Below are positions 51,211-59,882 of a stretch of 64,000 nucleotides of DNA, in pieces. The position numbers and the translations under genes are program-made. The stretch spans positions 1-64,000 of the forward strand of contig DBFWLO010000024.1 of NCBI GenBank assembly GCA_048465415.1, read 5' to 3'. The notes under the pieces were generated by a model. It saw only the letters and a list, made by a program, of their open reading frames with translations. It searched no databases and had not been told where the DNA came from. Origin of the DNA: Scatosoma sp048465415 (GTDB taxonomy: Bacteria > Bacillota > Clostridia > Christensenellales > Borkfalkiaceae). The stretch's first letter is position 1; each line of letters begins with the position of its first letter.

Positions 51211-52422
51211 TCAAATATATTTTTTTATAATTTCAGTAAACTTTTCAATTACGTATTCGATATCTTCTTTTTCCAACAACGTATGGTTAGGAAGTGTAAT
51301 TTCGTTTTCATAACGAGATAACGCGTTTGGATAATCCTTGATATCAAAACCTAAATTTTTATAAGCCGTGTGCAGAGGTAAAGGCTTGTAGTGAACATTG
51401 CAGGCAATACCCGCCTCCGCCATCTGAATAATAATTTCACGTCGCTGCGCGTCGGAAATACCAGGAATTCTTGTTAAATACAAATGACCGGTGGAAATAT
51501 ATGCATTCGTATAATGAGGCATTACTTCTATACCAAGAGGCTTAAAAGCTTTATCGTAAGCTTCATTAGTAGCTCTACGTTCATTTAATAAATCGGGATA
51601 CCGCTCCAATTGTTTTAACCCGATTGCCGCTGTAATATCCGTCATATTACATTTATACCAAGTGCCGACGATATCATATTCCCAAGCCCCGATCTGTGTC
51701 TTGGCAAGAGCGTCTTTCGACTGACCGTGTAAAGATAAAAGCTGCAATCGGTGATAAATATCCTCGTCTGAAATTCCAGGAATGGATTTCCAAGTTAAAG
51801 CGCCGCCTTCAGCCGTAGTAAAATTTTTGACCGCATGAAAACTAAAAGAACTAAAATCCGCTATAGAACCCACCATTTTTCCATGCCATACCGAACCGAA
51901 CGCATGAGCCGTATCCGCACAAATCGCAATTCTGCCGATCGCCTTTTGAATATAATTCGACGGATTAAACAGGTTTTTCTTTCTTTCAACGATTTCCAAT
52001 AATCTTTCGTAATCGCAGGGGATACCGCCAAGGTCAACGGGAATAATCGCCTTGGTTTTATCGGTAATCGCCTTTTCCACAGCGTCATAATCAATCAGAT
52101 AACTGTCCTTTTGGCAATCGACCAAAACAATTTTCGCTCCAACGTGTTCGATAACGGAAGCCGAAGCCGTATACGTATAGGCGCACGTAATTACTTCGTC
52201 GCCGGAACCAATTCCAAGAATACGCAAAGCCATTTCCGCACACGCCGTTTGACTATTTAAGCAAACACATTTATTCGTGCCTACCCAATCGGCGATTCTT
52301 CTTTCCAATTCTTTTGTTCTGGGACCGGTAGTAATCCACCCCGACCTAAGCGCCTCTGCAACTTCTTGTATTTCCAGTTCCGTTATATCCGGCGGACTAA
52401 ATGAAACGCTTCTCTTTTTCAT
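51211..52422 (-). CDS. DegT/DnrJ/EryC1/StrS-family PLP-dependent sugar aminotransferase
   Basis: 403 residues, AAGGAG site. Key motifs: EVAEALRSGWITTGPRTKEL at the N-terminus, DEVITCAYTYTASASVIEHV, DTAHAFGS (PLP-binding Asp) and the Schiff-base Lys in SFSFHAVKNFTTAEGG. These enzymes transfer an amino group to a keto-sugar nucleotide, so an amino sugar is expected in the polysaccharide; the required dehydratase is not in the window. First gene of the right operon, with a consensus promoter and a palindrome in its leader. Confidence 0.9.
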   Translation of the reverse strand: MKKRSVSFSPPDITELEIQEVAEALRSGWITTGPRTKELERRIADWVGTNKCVCLNSQTACAEMALRILGIGSGDEVITCAYTYTASASVIEHVGAKIVLVDCQKDSYLIDYDAVEKAITDKTKAIIPVDLGGIPCDYERLLEIVERKKNLFNPSNYIQKAIGRIAICADTAHAFGSVWHGKMVGSIADFSSFSFHAVKNFTTAEGGALTWKSIPGISDEDIYHRLQLLSLHGQSKDALAKTQIGAWEYDIVGTWYKCNMTDITAAIGLKQLERYPDLLNERRATNEAYDKAFKPLGIEVMPHYTNAYISTGHLYLTRIPGISDAQRREIIIQMAEAGIACNVHYKPLPLHTAYKNLGFDIKDYPNALSRYENEITLPNHTLLEKEDIEYVIEKFTEIIKKYI

Positions 52423-52534
52423 TAGAATAATTTCTCCTTACGCACTCTGCGAGAAAGCTGCCGTCCATTGGCTTTTCGTTTTCTCTACGCTCTATTTCTC
52501 TCTATGTTATCTGAACCGAATATCGTTACGCAAT

Positions 52535-52550
52535 ATTAGGGTACCCTAAT
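52535..52550. promoter_or_regulatory. Perfect 16-bp palindrome in the leader of the right operon
   Basis: ATTAGGGT/ACCCTAAT, about 50 bp downstream of the predicted transcription start and 113 bp before the aminotransferase ATG. Size and symmetry fit an operator for a dimeric HTH regulator. The HTH-UGD protein and the XRE proteins next door are candidates, but nothing links them directly. Confidence 0.5.
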
Positions 52551-52602
52551 GATTGTTTATTTATAAAACGACAGAATAAACTTATAAAATCTACCGATAG
52601 AT

Positions 52603-52631
52603 ATTATATCACAAGACTTTTACCTTGTCAA
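52603..52631 (-). promoter_or_regulatory. Consensus promoter of the right polysaccharide operon
   Basis: Minus strand TTGACA (52631-52626), 17-bp spacer, TATAAT (52608-52603): a perfect sigma-A promoter. It reads leftward through the DegT-to-Wzx gene series. Confidence 0.85.
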
Positions 52632-53399
52632 TTAATTCACTCTCATAGGTCAAGAGTGCACAAGTTGAATAAAAGCGCAAGATTATTCAATTTTCAAACA
52701 TTTTTCGAGAAAAATATTCACAAAATTTTATAATTTTTTAGTTTAAATTCGATTCGTTTCGACACTAAAACTATTTTTTCGATAGTTCTTTCTATTAAAT
52801 TTTTCCAAGGAGGACTACGTGAACGATTTTTTCTTTTGAGATTAGTCGAGAGTTAATTATTCACTTTATAAAGTATCGCTCTTTCCATTATTCTTTTCAA
52901 CGAAGCTGAGGAACAGAACTTCCACTGAGCAATTTATTTATTCGTTAAAAGACAAGCCAAAAACAATGAAGAAGCCCAATAATTTTACCTTTAAGAGACG
53001 ATTCCCCCTGAGACAGGGAAATCCTCGACGGAGAACGAAAAAGGCGAAATCAGGCAATTTCGGGGCCTGCTATGCTGTGAAAAACCGACTTTTTCGGCTG
53101 ACCGATTTTCTTGCAGGAATAAGTGCAGGGGTCGCAATGCCCCCTTGCGCGATTGACAGCGTCCGGCAATGCCGACCGCATAAGGGATTCAGCCCATTTT
53201 TTCCATAAAAATAAAAGGGGTCGCAGGTAAGGTTATAAAGTCACCAAAGGGGTCCTAAAAAGAAATATTGCCCTGTAGTACGGGTAACTAGCGGGATTGT
53301 ATTGGGGTCATATAAAAATAGGACGCAACACCGAACAGGATCGCACCATCTTCAAATCTCCGGTGATGTCATGGAAATAGCAATATTTCCACAAAAATT
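52632..53399. other. Gene-poor region between the polysaccharide operon and the XRE genes
   Basis: An open frame of 80 codons (52966-53208) has no convincing product. The first 45 bp (about 52957-53000) resemble the 3' part of direct repeats R1/R2, which would place copies on both sides of the polysaccharide island. AGGGGTC-type motifs recur several times between 53130 and 53315. A CGGCAATGCCG hairpin lies near 53165. No supported gene. Confidence 0.35.
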
Positions 53400-53438
53400 A
53401 TCCCCCTAAAAGGAAAAATCTTTTAGGGGGATTTTTTT
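53400..53438. terminator. Strong terminator, likely bidirectional
   Basis: ATCCCCCTAAAAG pairs with CTTTTAGGGGGAT around a 7-nt loop, with a T-run on the plus-strand side and a shorter one on the other. It directly follows the stop of the HTH gene at 53441-54202. Confidence 0.85.
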
Positions 53439-53440
53439 AG

Positions 53441-54202
53441 TTAGTTATGTATTTTTGCCTCTTTGAAAAACGGCGTCTCATATATCTCCTCAAAACTTTC
53501 CTTTTGATAAAACTGCCGAAGTGAAATCTTAAAGACCTTGCAGAAAGAATTGAGGATCTGCGCGTCAAGCTCTTTCATTTCTCCCGTCAAAATCCCTCTA
53601 ACCACGGCAGAGTCCACTCCGCTTTTCTCACACAGCTCTTCCGCCGTCAGATGATTCGCTTCCAGCAGCTCCTTGATCCGGTTCGCTATCGCCGTAAAAT
53701 ATATCGTCTCCGCTTCCGTCTGCATGGCAGCAAGCTTCTTCTGAATAACCGCATACTCGGCAAGTTCTTTCTCTACTCGATCTTCAAAATCCGGCACGTC
53801 AATATGTACCGCGGCGATTCCTTTTTCCTGTAAAGTTTTCAAATAGAGATCTTCCGCTATGCAATTCCTTGTATAGTCCTCCACGTCCCGCGTGCAATCT
53901 TCCACCGGGTAATTATACTCCGCCAGCTTATGTGCCAGATTGATCGGCAGTATTTCTTCTTCGTGTTTATCTATAAGCCCCCTCATTTCCTCGAGATACT
54001 CTTCTATGGAAAACTCACCTTGCGCTTCAAGCAACGCAGGGCTGATCACGTCCTTAAACGGCTCCATCATGATCTGACGCGCCACCCACTTATATGTCTC
54101 GATTTCCTTTTCATCTTCGCAATACCGTTCCGTAAAGTAGTTCCCTAACGCCACCATTCTGAATAAATATTTTGCTTTGTCTTCTTCTAATTCAAATGTC
54201 AT
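53441..54202 (-). CDS. HTH regulator with long acidic N-terminal region
   Basis: 253 residues, AGGAGA site. Residues 1-165 are a helical, acidic region rich in Glu and Asp (MTFELEEDKAKYLFRMVALG; PINLAHKLAEYNYPVEDCTR), with no named family that I recognise. Residues about 168-235 form a Cro/C1-type helix-turn-helix (AIANRIKELLEANHLTAEEL, CEKSGVDSAVVRGILTGEMK). The reversed arrangement, with DNA binding at the C-terminus, is unusual for XRE proteins. It is divergent from the double-XRE array, whose promoter region it shares, so it may control it. A partly symmetrical CTCC-N8-GGAG element near 54300 lies in between. Confidence 0.75.
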   Translation of the reverse strand: MTFELEEDKAKYLFRMVALGNYFTERYCEDEKEIETYKWVARQIMMEPFKDVISPALLEAQGEFSIEEYLEEMRGLIDKHEEEILPINLAHKLAEYNYPVEDCTRDVEDYTRNCIAEDLYLKTLQEKGIAAVHIDVPDFEDRVEKELAEYAVIQKKLAAMQTEAETIYFTAIANRIKELLEANHLTAEELCEKSGVDSAVVRGILTGEMKELDAQILNSFCKVFKISLRQFYQKESFEEIYETPFFKEAKIHN

Positions 54203-54570
54203 GATCTTTCATTCTCCTGTTTCTATTTTTGTTTGATTGTTTCTTGCAGATACTCTGCTGATAATTGTTTTGGATACAGAATCCCTATATAATAACACTC
54301 CAGGAATCAGGAGCGCGGATCGGATTCGCTTTATATCTTATATTCATTTTTCTTTCGCCCTTTCCTTTTTAATCGTCTTGTAAACAGCTAACTTATCGAC
54401 AAAAACAAAACCAAACGTTACCTATCCAAAAGCGTAAAAAAATGTTTTAGAATTATATAGGTCTGATTATCTGTCTTTTTGAGAATGACTTTATTATATC
54501 ATATTAAGATAGGAAACGCTATTTATCTATCATACTTTTTTTGTCGAAAAAGGAGAAACAATATTTTATT

Positions 54571-55089
54571 ATGTCAAAAACACCTGAAAATGCGTTATTT
54601 AGATCCTCCCCAGCCTTTAAAAAAAGAATCATGCACCTTATTTATAAACAAGGGTGCACAAAAAAAGAATTCGCTTTGAGAGTAGGCGTAAGCGAACCCA
54701 TTATAACTCGTGCCACCCTTGACGGAATTATCCCCACCGTACCCATTTTAATAACTATTGCCAACTCTTTAAAAATTTCTTTGGATTACCTTATATGTAG
54801 AAGTGAAAATCCAAATATAGAGCTCGCTAAAACTCCTACCACTTTTCATTTAAGGTTGGAAGAATTAGCAAAGGAGCATCAAGTTAATTATGGAAAGATA
54901 GCTCAAAAAATGAGGTTTCCAAGGACTTATTTTTACGAATGGCAAAAGGAAAAAACATTTCCGTCAGTAGACTATTTAGTCGATATAGCAGGATATTTTA
55001 AAGTTACTCTCGATTATTTAGTAGGGAGAACCGACAAAAAAACGAATAACGAAAACAATGAGGAACAGCATGGCCAAGATACCCCGTGA
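54571..55089 (+). CDS. Double-XRE regulator, array copy 1
   Basis: 172 residues from the ATG at 54571; GGAG lies 14 bp upstream, rather far, and an in-frame TTG at 54541 is possible. The protein consists of two Cro/C1-like helix-turn-helix domains: FKKRIMHLIYKQGCTKKEFA with LRVGVSEPIITRATLDGIIP, then FHLRLEELAKEHQVNYGKIA with QKMRFPRTYFYEWQKEKTFP. Both end in the helix Y-L-[IV]-x-I-A-x-x-x-K-[IV]-[ST]-L-D-Y-L, which looks like internal duplication. No sensing or enzymatic domain. It overlaps the next copy by 20 bp. Confidence 0.8.
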   Translation: MSKTPENALFRSSPAFKKRIMHLIYKQGCTKKEFALRVGVSEPIITRATLDGIIPTVPILITIANSLKISLDYLICRSENPNIELAKTPTTFHLRLEELAKEHQVNYGKIAQKMRFPRTYFYEWQKEKTFPSVDYLVDIAGYFKVTLDYLVGRTDKKTNNENNEEQHGQDTP

Positions 55090-55546
55090 TACTGAAAAAC
55101 GTATATCTCCCGAATTTCAAAAACGTTTGCTCGAACTCTTAGACGACCAGGAATGTACTAAGAATGAATTTGCCGCCTTAGCGGGAATCAGCAAAGAAGT
55201 TATGGCGCGGACCACCATCTATGGTATTATACCGACTGTAAGGACTTTAATAAAATTAGCGGATTTCTTTAATGTTTCTTTATTATATTTGTTAGCCGAA
55301 AGCGACGATCCTTATTTTTATAAATCAGAATCCCCCAAGACTTTTCAAGAGCGATTAAAGGAATTAGTGGAAGAAAATAAAACAAAATATTCTCAAATCG
55401 CACATAACATGCCTTTTACTAAAAATTTTTTCTATGAGTGGGAACGCATAGGCACTATTCCTTCCCTCGATTATCTGAAAGCACTTGCCGAATATTTTAG
55501 AGTTTCCCCGGATTACCTTTTGGGACGTACAGACGATAGAAATTAG
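55070..55546 (+). CDS. Double-XRE regulator, array copy 2
   Basis: 158 residues from the ATG at 55070, with GAGGAAC before it and a 20-bp overlap with copy 1. Two helix-turn-helix units as in copy 1 (FQKRLLELLDDQECTKNEFA, ALAGISKEVMARTTIYGIIP; FQERLKELVEENKTKYSQIA). It ends DYLLGRTDDRN; the last 33 nt are identical to the end of copy 3, a sign of recent duplication or gene conversion. Likely DNA-binding; because each chain carries two domains, it might bind as a monomer to a two-half-site operator. Confidence 0.8.
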   Translation: MAKIPRDTEKRISPEFQKRLLELLDDQECTKNEFAALAGISKEVMARTTIYGIIPTVRTLIKLADFFNVSLLYLLAESDDPYFYKSESPKTFQERLKELVEENKTKYSQIAHNMPFTKNFFYEWERIGTIPSLDYLKALAEYFRVSPDYLLGRTDDRN

Positions 55547-55560
55547 CAAATTGACTCGCT

Positions 55561-55668
55561 TGAATTTTATTTCAGCTTTCTAAATATTTTTCCGTGTCCA
55601 TCGATTATCTGCTTGCTCGAACCGGTACTAAGACTTATGACAATAAAAAGAAACAGGTATCCTTATGA
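55561..55668 (+). pseudogene. 3' remnant of a fourth double-XRE copy
   Basis: Between copies 2 and 3 one frame reads LFQLSKYFSVSIDYLLART, then GTKTYDNKKKQVSL and a TGA that overlaps the start of copy 3 as ATGA. This matches the C-terminus of the other copies (LSQYFNVSIDYLLGRT), but everything upstream is missing. A deletion has removed most of one array unit while keeping the coupling to the next gene. Confidence 0.75.
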
Positions 55669-56138
55669 ATCAACTTTTAGATAATGACTTTAAGCTCTCT
55701 TCCGTATTTCAGAAAAGACTCATAGAATTAATAGCCGATTCAGACTGTAACAAATCCGAATTACCTAATTTAATAGGCATAAGCAAAGATATTTTCATCC
55801 GGGCAACAAACGTAGGTTTGCTCCCCAGCACAAAATCCCTTATTAAAATTGCCGATTACTTTTCTGTTTCTATGGATTATTTAATTGGACTTAACGATAA
55901 GGACTACTACATTAAAATAGATGAATCTAAAACATTCCAGCAACGACTTTGCGAACTTGCAGAAGAAAATAATATATCCTACTGTAAACTTGCCGATATG
56001 TTAGGATTTTCGAGAAGCCTCTTTAATTCTTGGAAAAGATACAACTACATTCCTTCTTTGGAACTTGTTTATATGTTATCTCAATATTTCAACGTATCTA
56101 TCGATTACCTTTTGGGACGTACAGACGATAGAAATTAA
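55665..56138 (+). CDS. Double-XRE regulator, array copy 3
   Basis: 157 residues. Two helix-turn-helix units: FQKRLIELIADSDCNKSELP with NLIGISKDIFIRATNVGLLP, and FQQRLCELAEENNISYCKLA with DMLGFSRSLFNSWKRYNYIP. The C-terminus DYLLGRTDDRN is identical to copy 2 at the DNA level over 33 nt, whereas the rest has diverged considerably. It is the end of the operon, followed by a terminator. Confidence 0.8.
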   Translation: MNQLLDNDFKLSSVFQKRLIELIADSDCNKSELPNLIGISKDIFIRATNVGLLPSTKSLIKIADYFSVSMDYLIGLNDKDYYIKIDESKTFQQRLCELAEENNISYCKLADMLGFSRSLFNSWKRYNYIPSLELVYMLSQYFNVSIDYLLGRTDDRN

Positions 56139-56183
56139 CCTACCCATTCGCCCCGACATCAATTAAAAACTCTATACAAAATT

Positions 56184-56217
56184 AAGACCGAGCTGTTCGT
56201 CAGCTCGGTCTTTTTTT
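56184..56217 (+). terminator. Terminator of the double-XRE operon
   Basis: AAGACCGAGCTG pairs with CAGCTCGGTCTT around TTCGT, then a U-run. From here to 56437 I see no gene. Confidence 0.92.
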
Positions 56218-56437
56218 CTTTATAATTTCCTTTATTTTTGCCGTTTATGTGAAACTTTGATGAAATTTGTATCTTTAGGCCGCTCAACAGGTCGATTTTT
56301 TGCCATAGAAAGTAGAGGGACTTTTCGAAAAAAAGAAATTGTAATTTTATAGCGCATAGCCCCTCTATTTTTTCCTTTGTATAAGTGAGAAGTATTTTAT
56401 ATAAGTTTTTCAAAAATCAAATTTCGGAGGTACTGCC

Positions 56438-56809
56438 ATGAATGCAAGAGTCTATTTATCCATGCGGAAAGATCAGCCCGAAGTGGTGTCCGTAAGCGAA
56501 GTCGCAAAAATTCTTCGTATCGGCAAAAACAAAGCCTACGCCCTTGTAAAGAACGGAAGCCTGTCCTTGATTAAGGTGGGAGGAAAAAATGAAACGAATC
56601 ATAGGCTGATGGAGATTCTCTCCAGGTACAATCAAAGCGATTTGTACTTGCCGGACTCCCTCTCCCACGCAGAACGCGAAAAGCGGAAAGCAAAACGCCT
56701 TCCGCTTTTACGCCGACACGCTTCCTCCGCTATTTTTAGCGGACAAAGCATTTTTATAACTTACTTAATGACTTTACTCGATGACAAGTTTCCCTGTTCC
56801 GTTCGATAA
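56438..56809 (+). CDS. Excisionase-like small HTH protein, possibly with degraded C-terminus
   Basis: 123 residues, GGAGGT site. The N-terminal half is an excisionase-type helix-turn-helix (VSVSEVAKILRIGKNKAYAL, then VKNGSLSLIKVGGK). After about residue 75 the sequence becomes Lys/Arg-rich and then unrelated-looking, passes through the hairpin at 56680-56709, and overlaps the end of the convergent GLUG gene by 36 bp. The natural end may therefore have been lost. It is the third gene of this type in the window and again lies at the edge of accessory DNA. Confidence 0.55.
   Translation: MNARVYLSMRKDQPEVVSVSEVAKILRIGKNKAYALVKNGSLSLIKVGGKNETNHRLMEILSRYNQSDLYLPDSLSHAEREKRKAKRLPLLRRHASSAIFSGQSIFITYLMTLLDDKFPCSVR
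56680..56709 (-). terminator. Probable terminator of the SipW/TasA-like operon
   Basis: On the minus strand AAAGCGGAA and TTCCGCTTT form a hairpin followed by TTTT, about 65 bp past the stop of the last operon gene. A smaller TCCGCTA/TAGCGGA hairpin lies between. It overlaps the convergent HTH gene. Confidence 0.5.
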
Positions 56810-59800
56810 ATACTGTCTGCCTACAAGACCGTTATTAGGAAATTCGGTGACCGCGCCCGTCGTTTTATTGGCGCTTTTCAGCGTACCCGTAAACGAACAA
56901 TTTCTAAACGTAACGGTAGTATCGTTTTGGTTATGCCATACACCGGCAATACCGCCGATTTCCAGCTCGTCGCCCGCATCGTCCGCACCGACCAGCGTAA
57001 CGTTCCCCGAACAGGTCACGTTTTCAAACACGTTGTTGTAATGAGCGATCCCCGAAATTCCGCCGACGTCGCAGGTGGAACCGATCACGTCGATATTGGA
57101 GGTAACGTCTTTGACTATCGAGGCTCCTTCCCCGCGGTGTCCGACAATGCCGCCGACATAAGAACGCGCCCCTTCCGACTCCGCTTTCACATAGCTGCCG
57201 GATTCGGCTTCTATCGTCAAACCGGTCAAATTTCCGTAAGAATGATAGCCCAGCATACCGCCCACATAACTGCGCCCCTCCACCTTTATATTACCCGTCA
57301 AACGGATTTCGCTGAACACGGTGGTATAAGGACTGCCCGCAATCGCGCCTACATATAAGTCTCCTTTTATGGCGGCGTTGCGCAAGGTAAAATTTTTAAT
57401 GGTTCCCTCTGAGGTAAAGCCAAACAATCCTATACCGTCCGTACTCGACTTAGTTATTTTAAGATTGCTGATCGTCTTGTCTCTCCCGTCAAAGACACCC
57501 AAAAACTTATACGCCGAATTGCCGATCGGCGTCCATTCCTCATTCATAAGGTCGATGTCCGCCGCCAATGCTATGGTCAAGGCTTTATAATCCGCCCTCC
57601 CACCGTTGACACTGTCGCGGAAATACTTAAAACCGTTTATATCGGTAACACTGTATTCGACAAAAGTTTTATTTTGCATAACCTTATTGAAACCGCCGGA
57701 AACGGCAACCGTAGAATCGATTGTTCCATTGTTCGTGAAAGTACATTCGGGCGTACCGCTTAAAATAAAACCGATGTAAGGTTGTTGACTTTCGTCGCCC
57801 GTCAGAGACGTTTTATAATTTCTGCCGTCCACGGTCAACGTAGCGCCGGCGGTAAGGGTAATGTCATAGACGTCGTTGCGCGCGATACCGATGAGCGCGC
57901 CGATCGCGCCGCTGGTTTTTTCGGTGCCGTCCTTTCTGAAAAACGTTTCCCAGGTAACCGTATTCGCGCCTTCCAAAGAGCAATTTCTAATTGTCGTACC
58001 CTCGCCTTGACCGACAAACGCGCCCACCTGATACCCCGTCGCCGTAACGTTTTTCAGCGTGAGATCACTGATTGTGCAAGCTCCCGCGTAGCCGGCAAAG
58101 CCGCTTCTGCCTGCATCGTCCGCCACCGTAGTAAGATTGGCGATCGTATGGCCGCCGCCCTCCACGTTCACCCAATGAGCAAACAGGGCTTTCCATTCTT
58201 TCCCCGCCATATCGATGTCGTTGGCAATCGTAATGACAGCCGGGCCGTCGGCTTCCTTGTGGCTGATTATTTTTTTATCGGAAAGTTTATTGACAAGCAG
58301 CAATCCGTCCGCGTCGTAAGCGGTGACCGCCGTAAGCGCCGCGCCGTTAAAGGCAAGATCGCTCAACAAATAGTTTACGGTAATGCCCGAGGCCGTCGCC
58401 GTATTCTTTTCGCCGAGAGCAATCCCGCTTCGATTTCCGCCGGCGATCTCCCCCGCGTTATCTTTGACAACGGCCTCGATTGTCGTGTTGTTGACGCTGC
58501 CCGCTACGGTTCCGCAATCCCCCGCGTACTCGCCGACCATGCCGCCGACATAAAGTTTACCGATATTATTGGCGGTATAATCGTCCTTTGCTTCGTTCGT
58601 GATTTTGACGATACACTCGGACACCGTCGCGTCGAGCGCGACCTCGCCGCCCAAATAGCCGACGGCGCCGCCCACCTTGCGGGTGCCCTCCACCGTAAGT
58701 CCCGAAACGGTAACCGTGTACGTTTTCTGCCCTTCCGCGCCGTAGCCGATTGCGCCGCCGACATTGTCGCCCTCGAAGTCATTTCCCGCATAAACGGCTT
58801 TCACGTAACTGCCCGCGGCGCCTTTCACCGAACAGTCGTTTACCTTCGTATAGGCGTAACCGACAATCCCGCCTACTTTATAATTCCCTTCCACCTTAAT
58901 CGAGCCGGAAACGTGACAATCGGAAATCGTACCCGTATAACCGCCCGCGATGACTCCGACGCTGTATTTTCCCTTGACGTCGGCGTTTTCCACTTTAATT
59001 GCCGTCAATGCAGCGGGACTTTTGATTATTCCGAAAAGTCCCGTATATTCGGTTCCCGTCTTGTCGTCAATCTTCAAATTGGAAAGGGTATAACCGTTTC
59101 CGTCAAACGTACCTACAAAAGGCGCGCTTTCCTTGCCGATGGGCGTAAACGCTTTGTTCGCAAGATCGATGTTCTCCATCTGCTTCACAGTGTAGCCCTG
59201 ATAGGAGTTTCCCGCGTTTACGGAAGCGGAAAACAGCGCCATATCCTGCGCCGTATACAATTCCACGGTTTTCTCCTGCACGTCCGTACAAAGCGCATTG
59301 CCCTGCACAGCGTTGACGGCCACGTAAAGCGAGGCTGACTTGTTTTGATATTCGTCGCCCGCGTCCAAAGGAAGGGAAATCGTCACGGCGACGGTATCGA
59401 TAAGAGTCGCTTCGCTGACGGCGGGAGCTTCCTTCCACAGGCTTTTGGCGGTGATACCGTTGAAAGACTTTGAATCGACCGTAACTTCAAGTCCGCCGAA
59501 CAAGCCGCCGTCCTCCGTCACACCGACAACCGTCTGATATTTGGAAACCACGGTGCTGGCATTGGTGATCTGGATATTGAAAGAAATTTCGTCTCCCGGC
59601 ACCATTTTATCCAGTGTCAAAGCATTTCCGACTACTTCGGCAACGCCGCCGTAAAAGTTTCCCGTTACTTTGTCGTAACCGTTATTTTCCGCGTTCGGTT
59701 CCACGTGCGATTTTTCAATACTTGCTTCGTCGATCGCCGCCGCGATTTCCACTTTTCCGCTGTTGATGGCGATATTTACTTTCGATTCGCTCGTAAACAG

Positions 59801-59878
59801 CGCAAATGTCGCCCCCGTGATCAGGCTCAGGCAACAACCGAGAGAAAGAATCGAGGTCAATAATATTTTCTTCTTCAT
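56774..59878 (-). CDS. Giant SipW-dependent surface protein with TasA-like domain and GLUG repeats
   Basis: 1034 residues, AAGGAG site. The N-terminus SLITGATFALFTSESKVNIA is the SipW-type signal peptide and first strand of TasA/camelysin proteins. Residues about 30-215 are the TasA-like beta-sandwich. From about 220 there are some 15 repeats of GLUG type (KVGGIVGYAY; YVGGMVGEYAG; YVGGIVGHRGEG; EIGGIAGVWHN), probably a beta-helix rod, interrupted by two TPIGK/TPIGN-like boundary units (FTPIGKESAPFVGTFDGNGY; WTPIGNSAYKFLGVFDG). No wall-sorting motif. Probably a fibrous adhesin assembled with the smaller TasA-like protein. Last gene of the operon. Confidence 0.88.
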   Translation of the reverse strand: MKKKILLTSILSLGCCLSLITGATFALFTSESKVNIAINSGKVEIAAAIDEASIEKSHVEPNAENNGYDKVTGNFYGGVAEVVGNALTLDKMVPGDEISFNIQITNASTVVSKYQTVVGVTEDGGLFGGLEVTVDSKSFNGITAKSLWKEAPAVSEATLIDTVAVTISLPLDAGDEYQNKSASLYVAVNAVQGNALCTDVQEKTVELYTAQDMALFSASVNAGNSYQGYTVKQMENIDLANKAFTPIGKESAPFVGTFDGNGYTLSNLKIDDKTGTEYTGLFGIIKSPAALTAIKVENADVKGKYSVGVIAGGYTGTISDCHVSGSIKVEGNYKVGGIVGYAYTKVNDCSVKGAAGSYVKAVYAGNDFEGDNVGGAIGYGAEGQKTYTVTVSGLTVEGTRKVGGAVGYLGGEVALDATVSECIVKITNEAKDDYTANNIGKLYVGGMVGEYAGDCGTVAGSVNNTTIEAVVKDNAGEIAGGNRSGIALGEKNTATASGITVNYLLSDLAFNGAALTAVTAYDADGLLLVNKLSDKKIISHKEADGPAVITIANDIDMAGKEWKALFAHWVNVEGGGHTIANLTTVADDAGRSGFAGYAGACTISDLTLKNVTATGYQVGAFVGQGEGTTIRNCSLEGANTVTWETFFRKDGTEKTSGAIGALIGIARNDVYDITLTAGATLTVDGRNYKTSLTGDESQQPYIGFILSGTPECTFTNNGTIDSTVAVSGGFNKVMQNKTFVEYSVTDINGFKYFRDSVNGGRADYKALTIALAADIDLMNEEWTPIGNSAYKFLGVFDGRDKTISNLKITKSSTDGIGLFGFTSEGTIKNFTLRNAAIKGDLYVGAIAGSPYTTVFSEIRLTGNIKVEGRSYVGGMLGYHSYGNLTGLTIEAESGSYVKAESEGARSYVGGIVGHRGEGASIVKDVTSNIDVIGSTCDVGGISGIAHYNNVFENVTCSGNVTLVGADDAGDELEIGGIAGVWHNQNDTTVTFRNCSFTGTLKSANKTTGAVTEFPNNGLVGRQYLSNGTGKLVIE

Positions 59879-59882
59879 AATT

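Noticed and set aside
52966..53208. 80-residue ORF
   Set aside because: No convincing ribosome binding site or domain; its first part overlaps a stretch similar to the non-coding repeat R1/R2.
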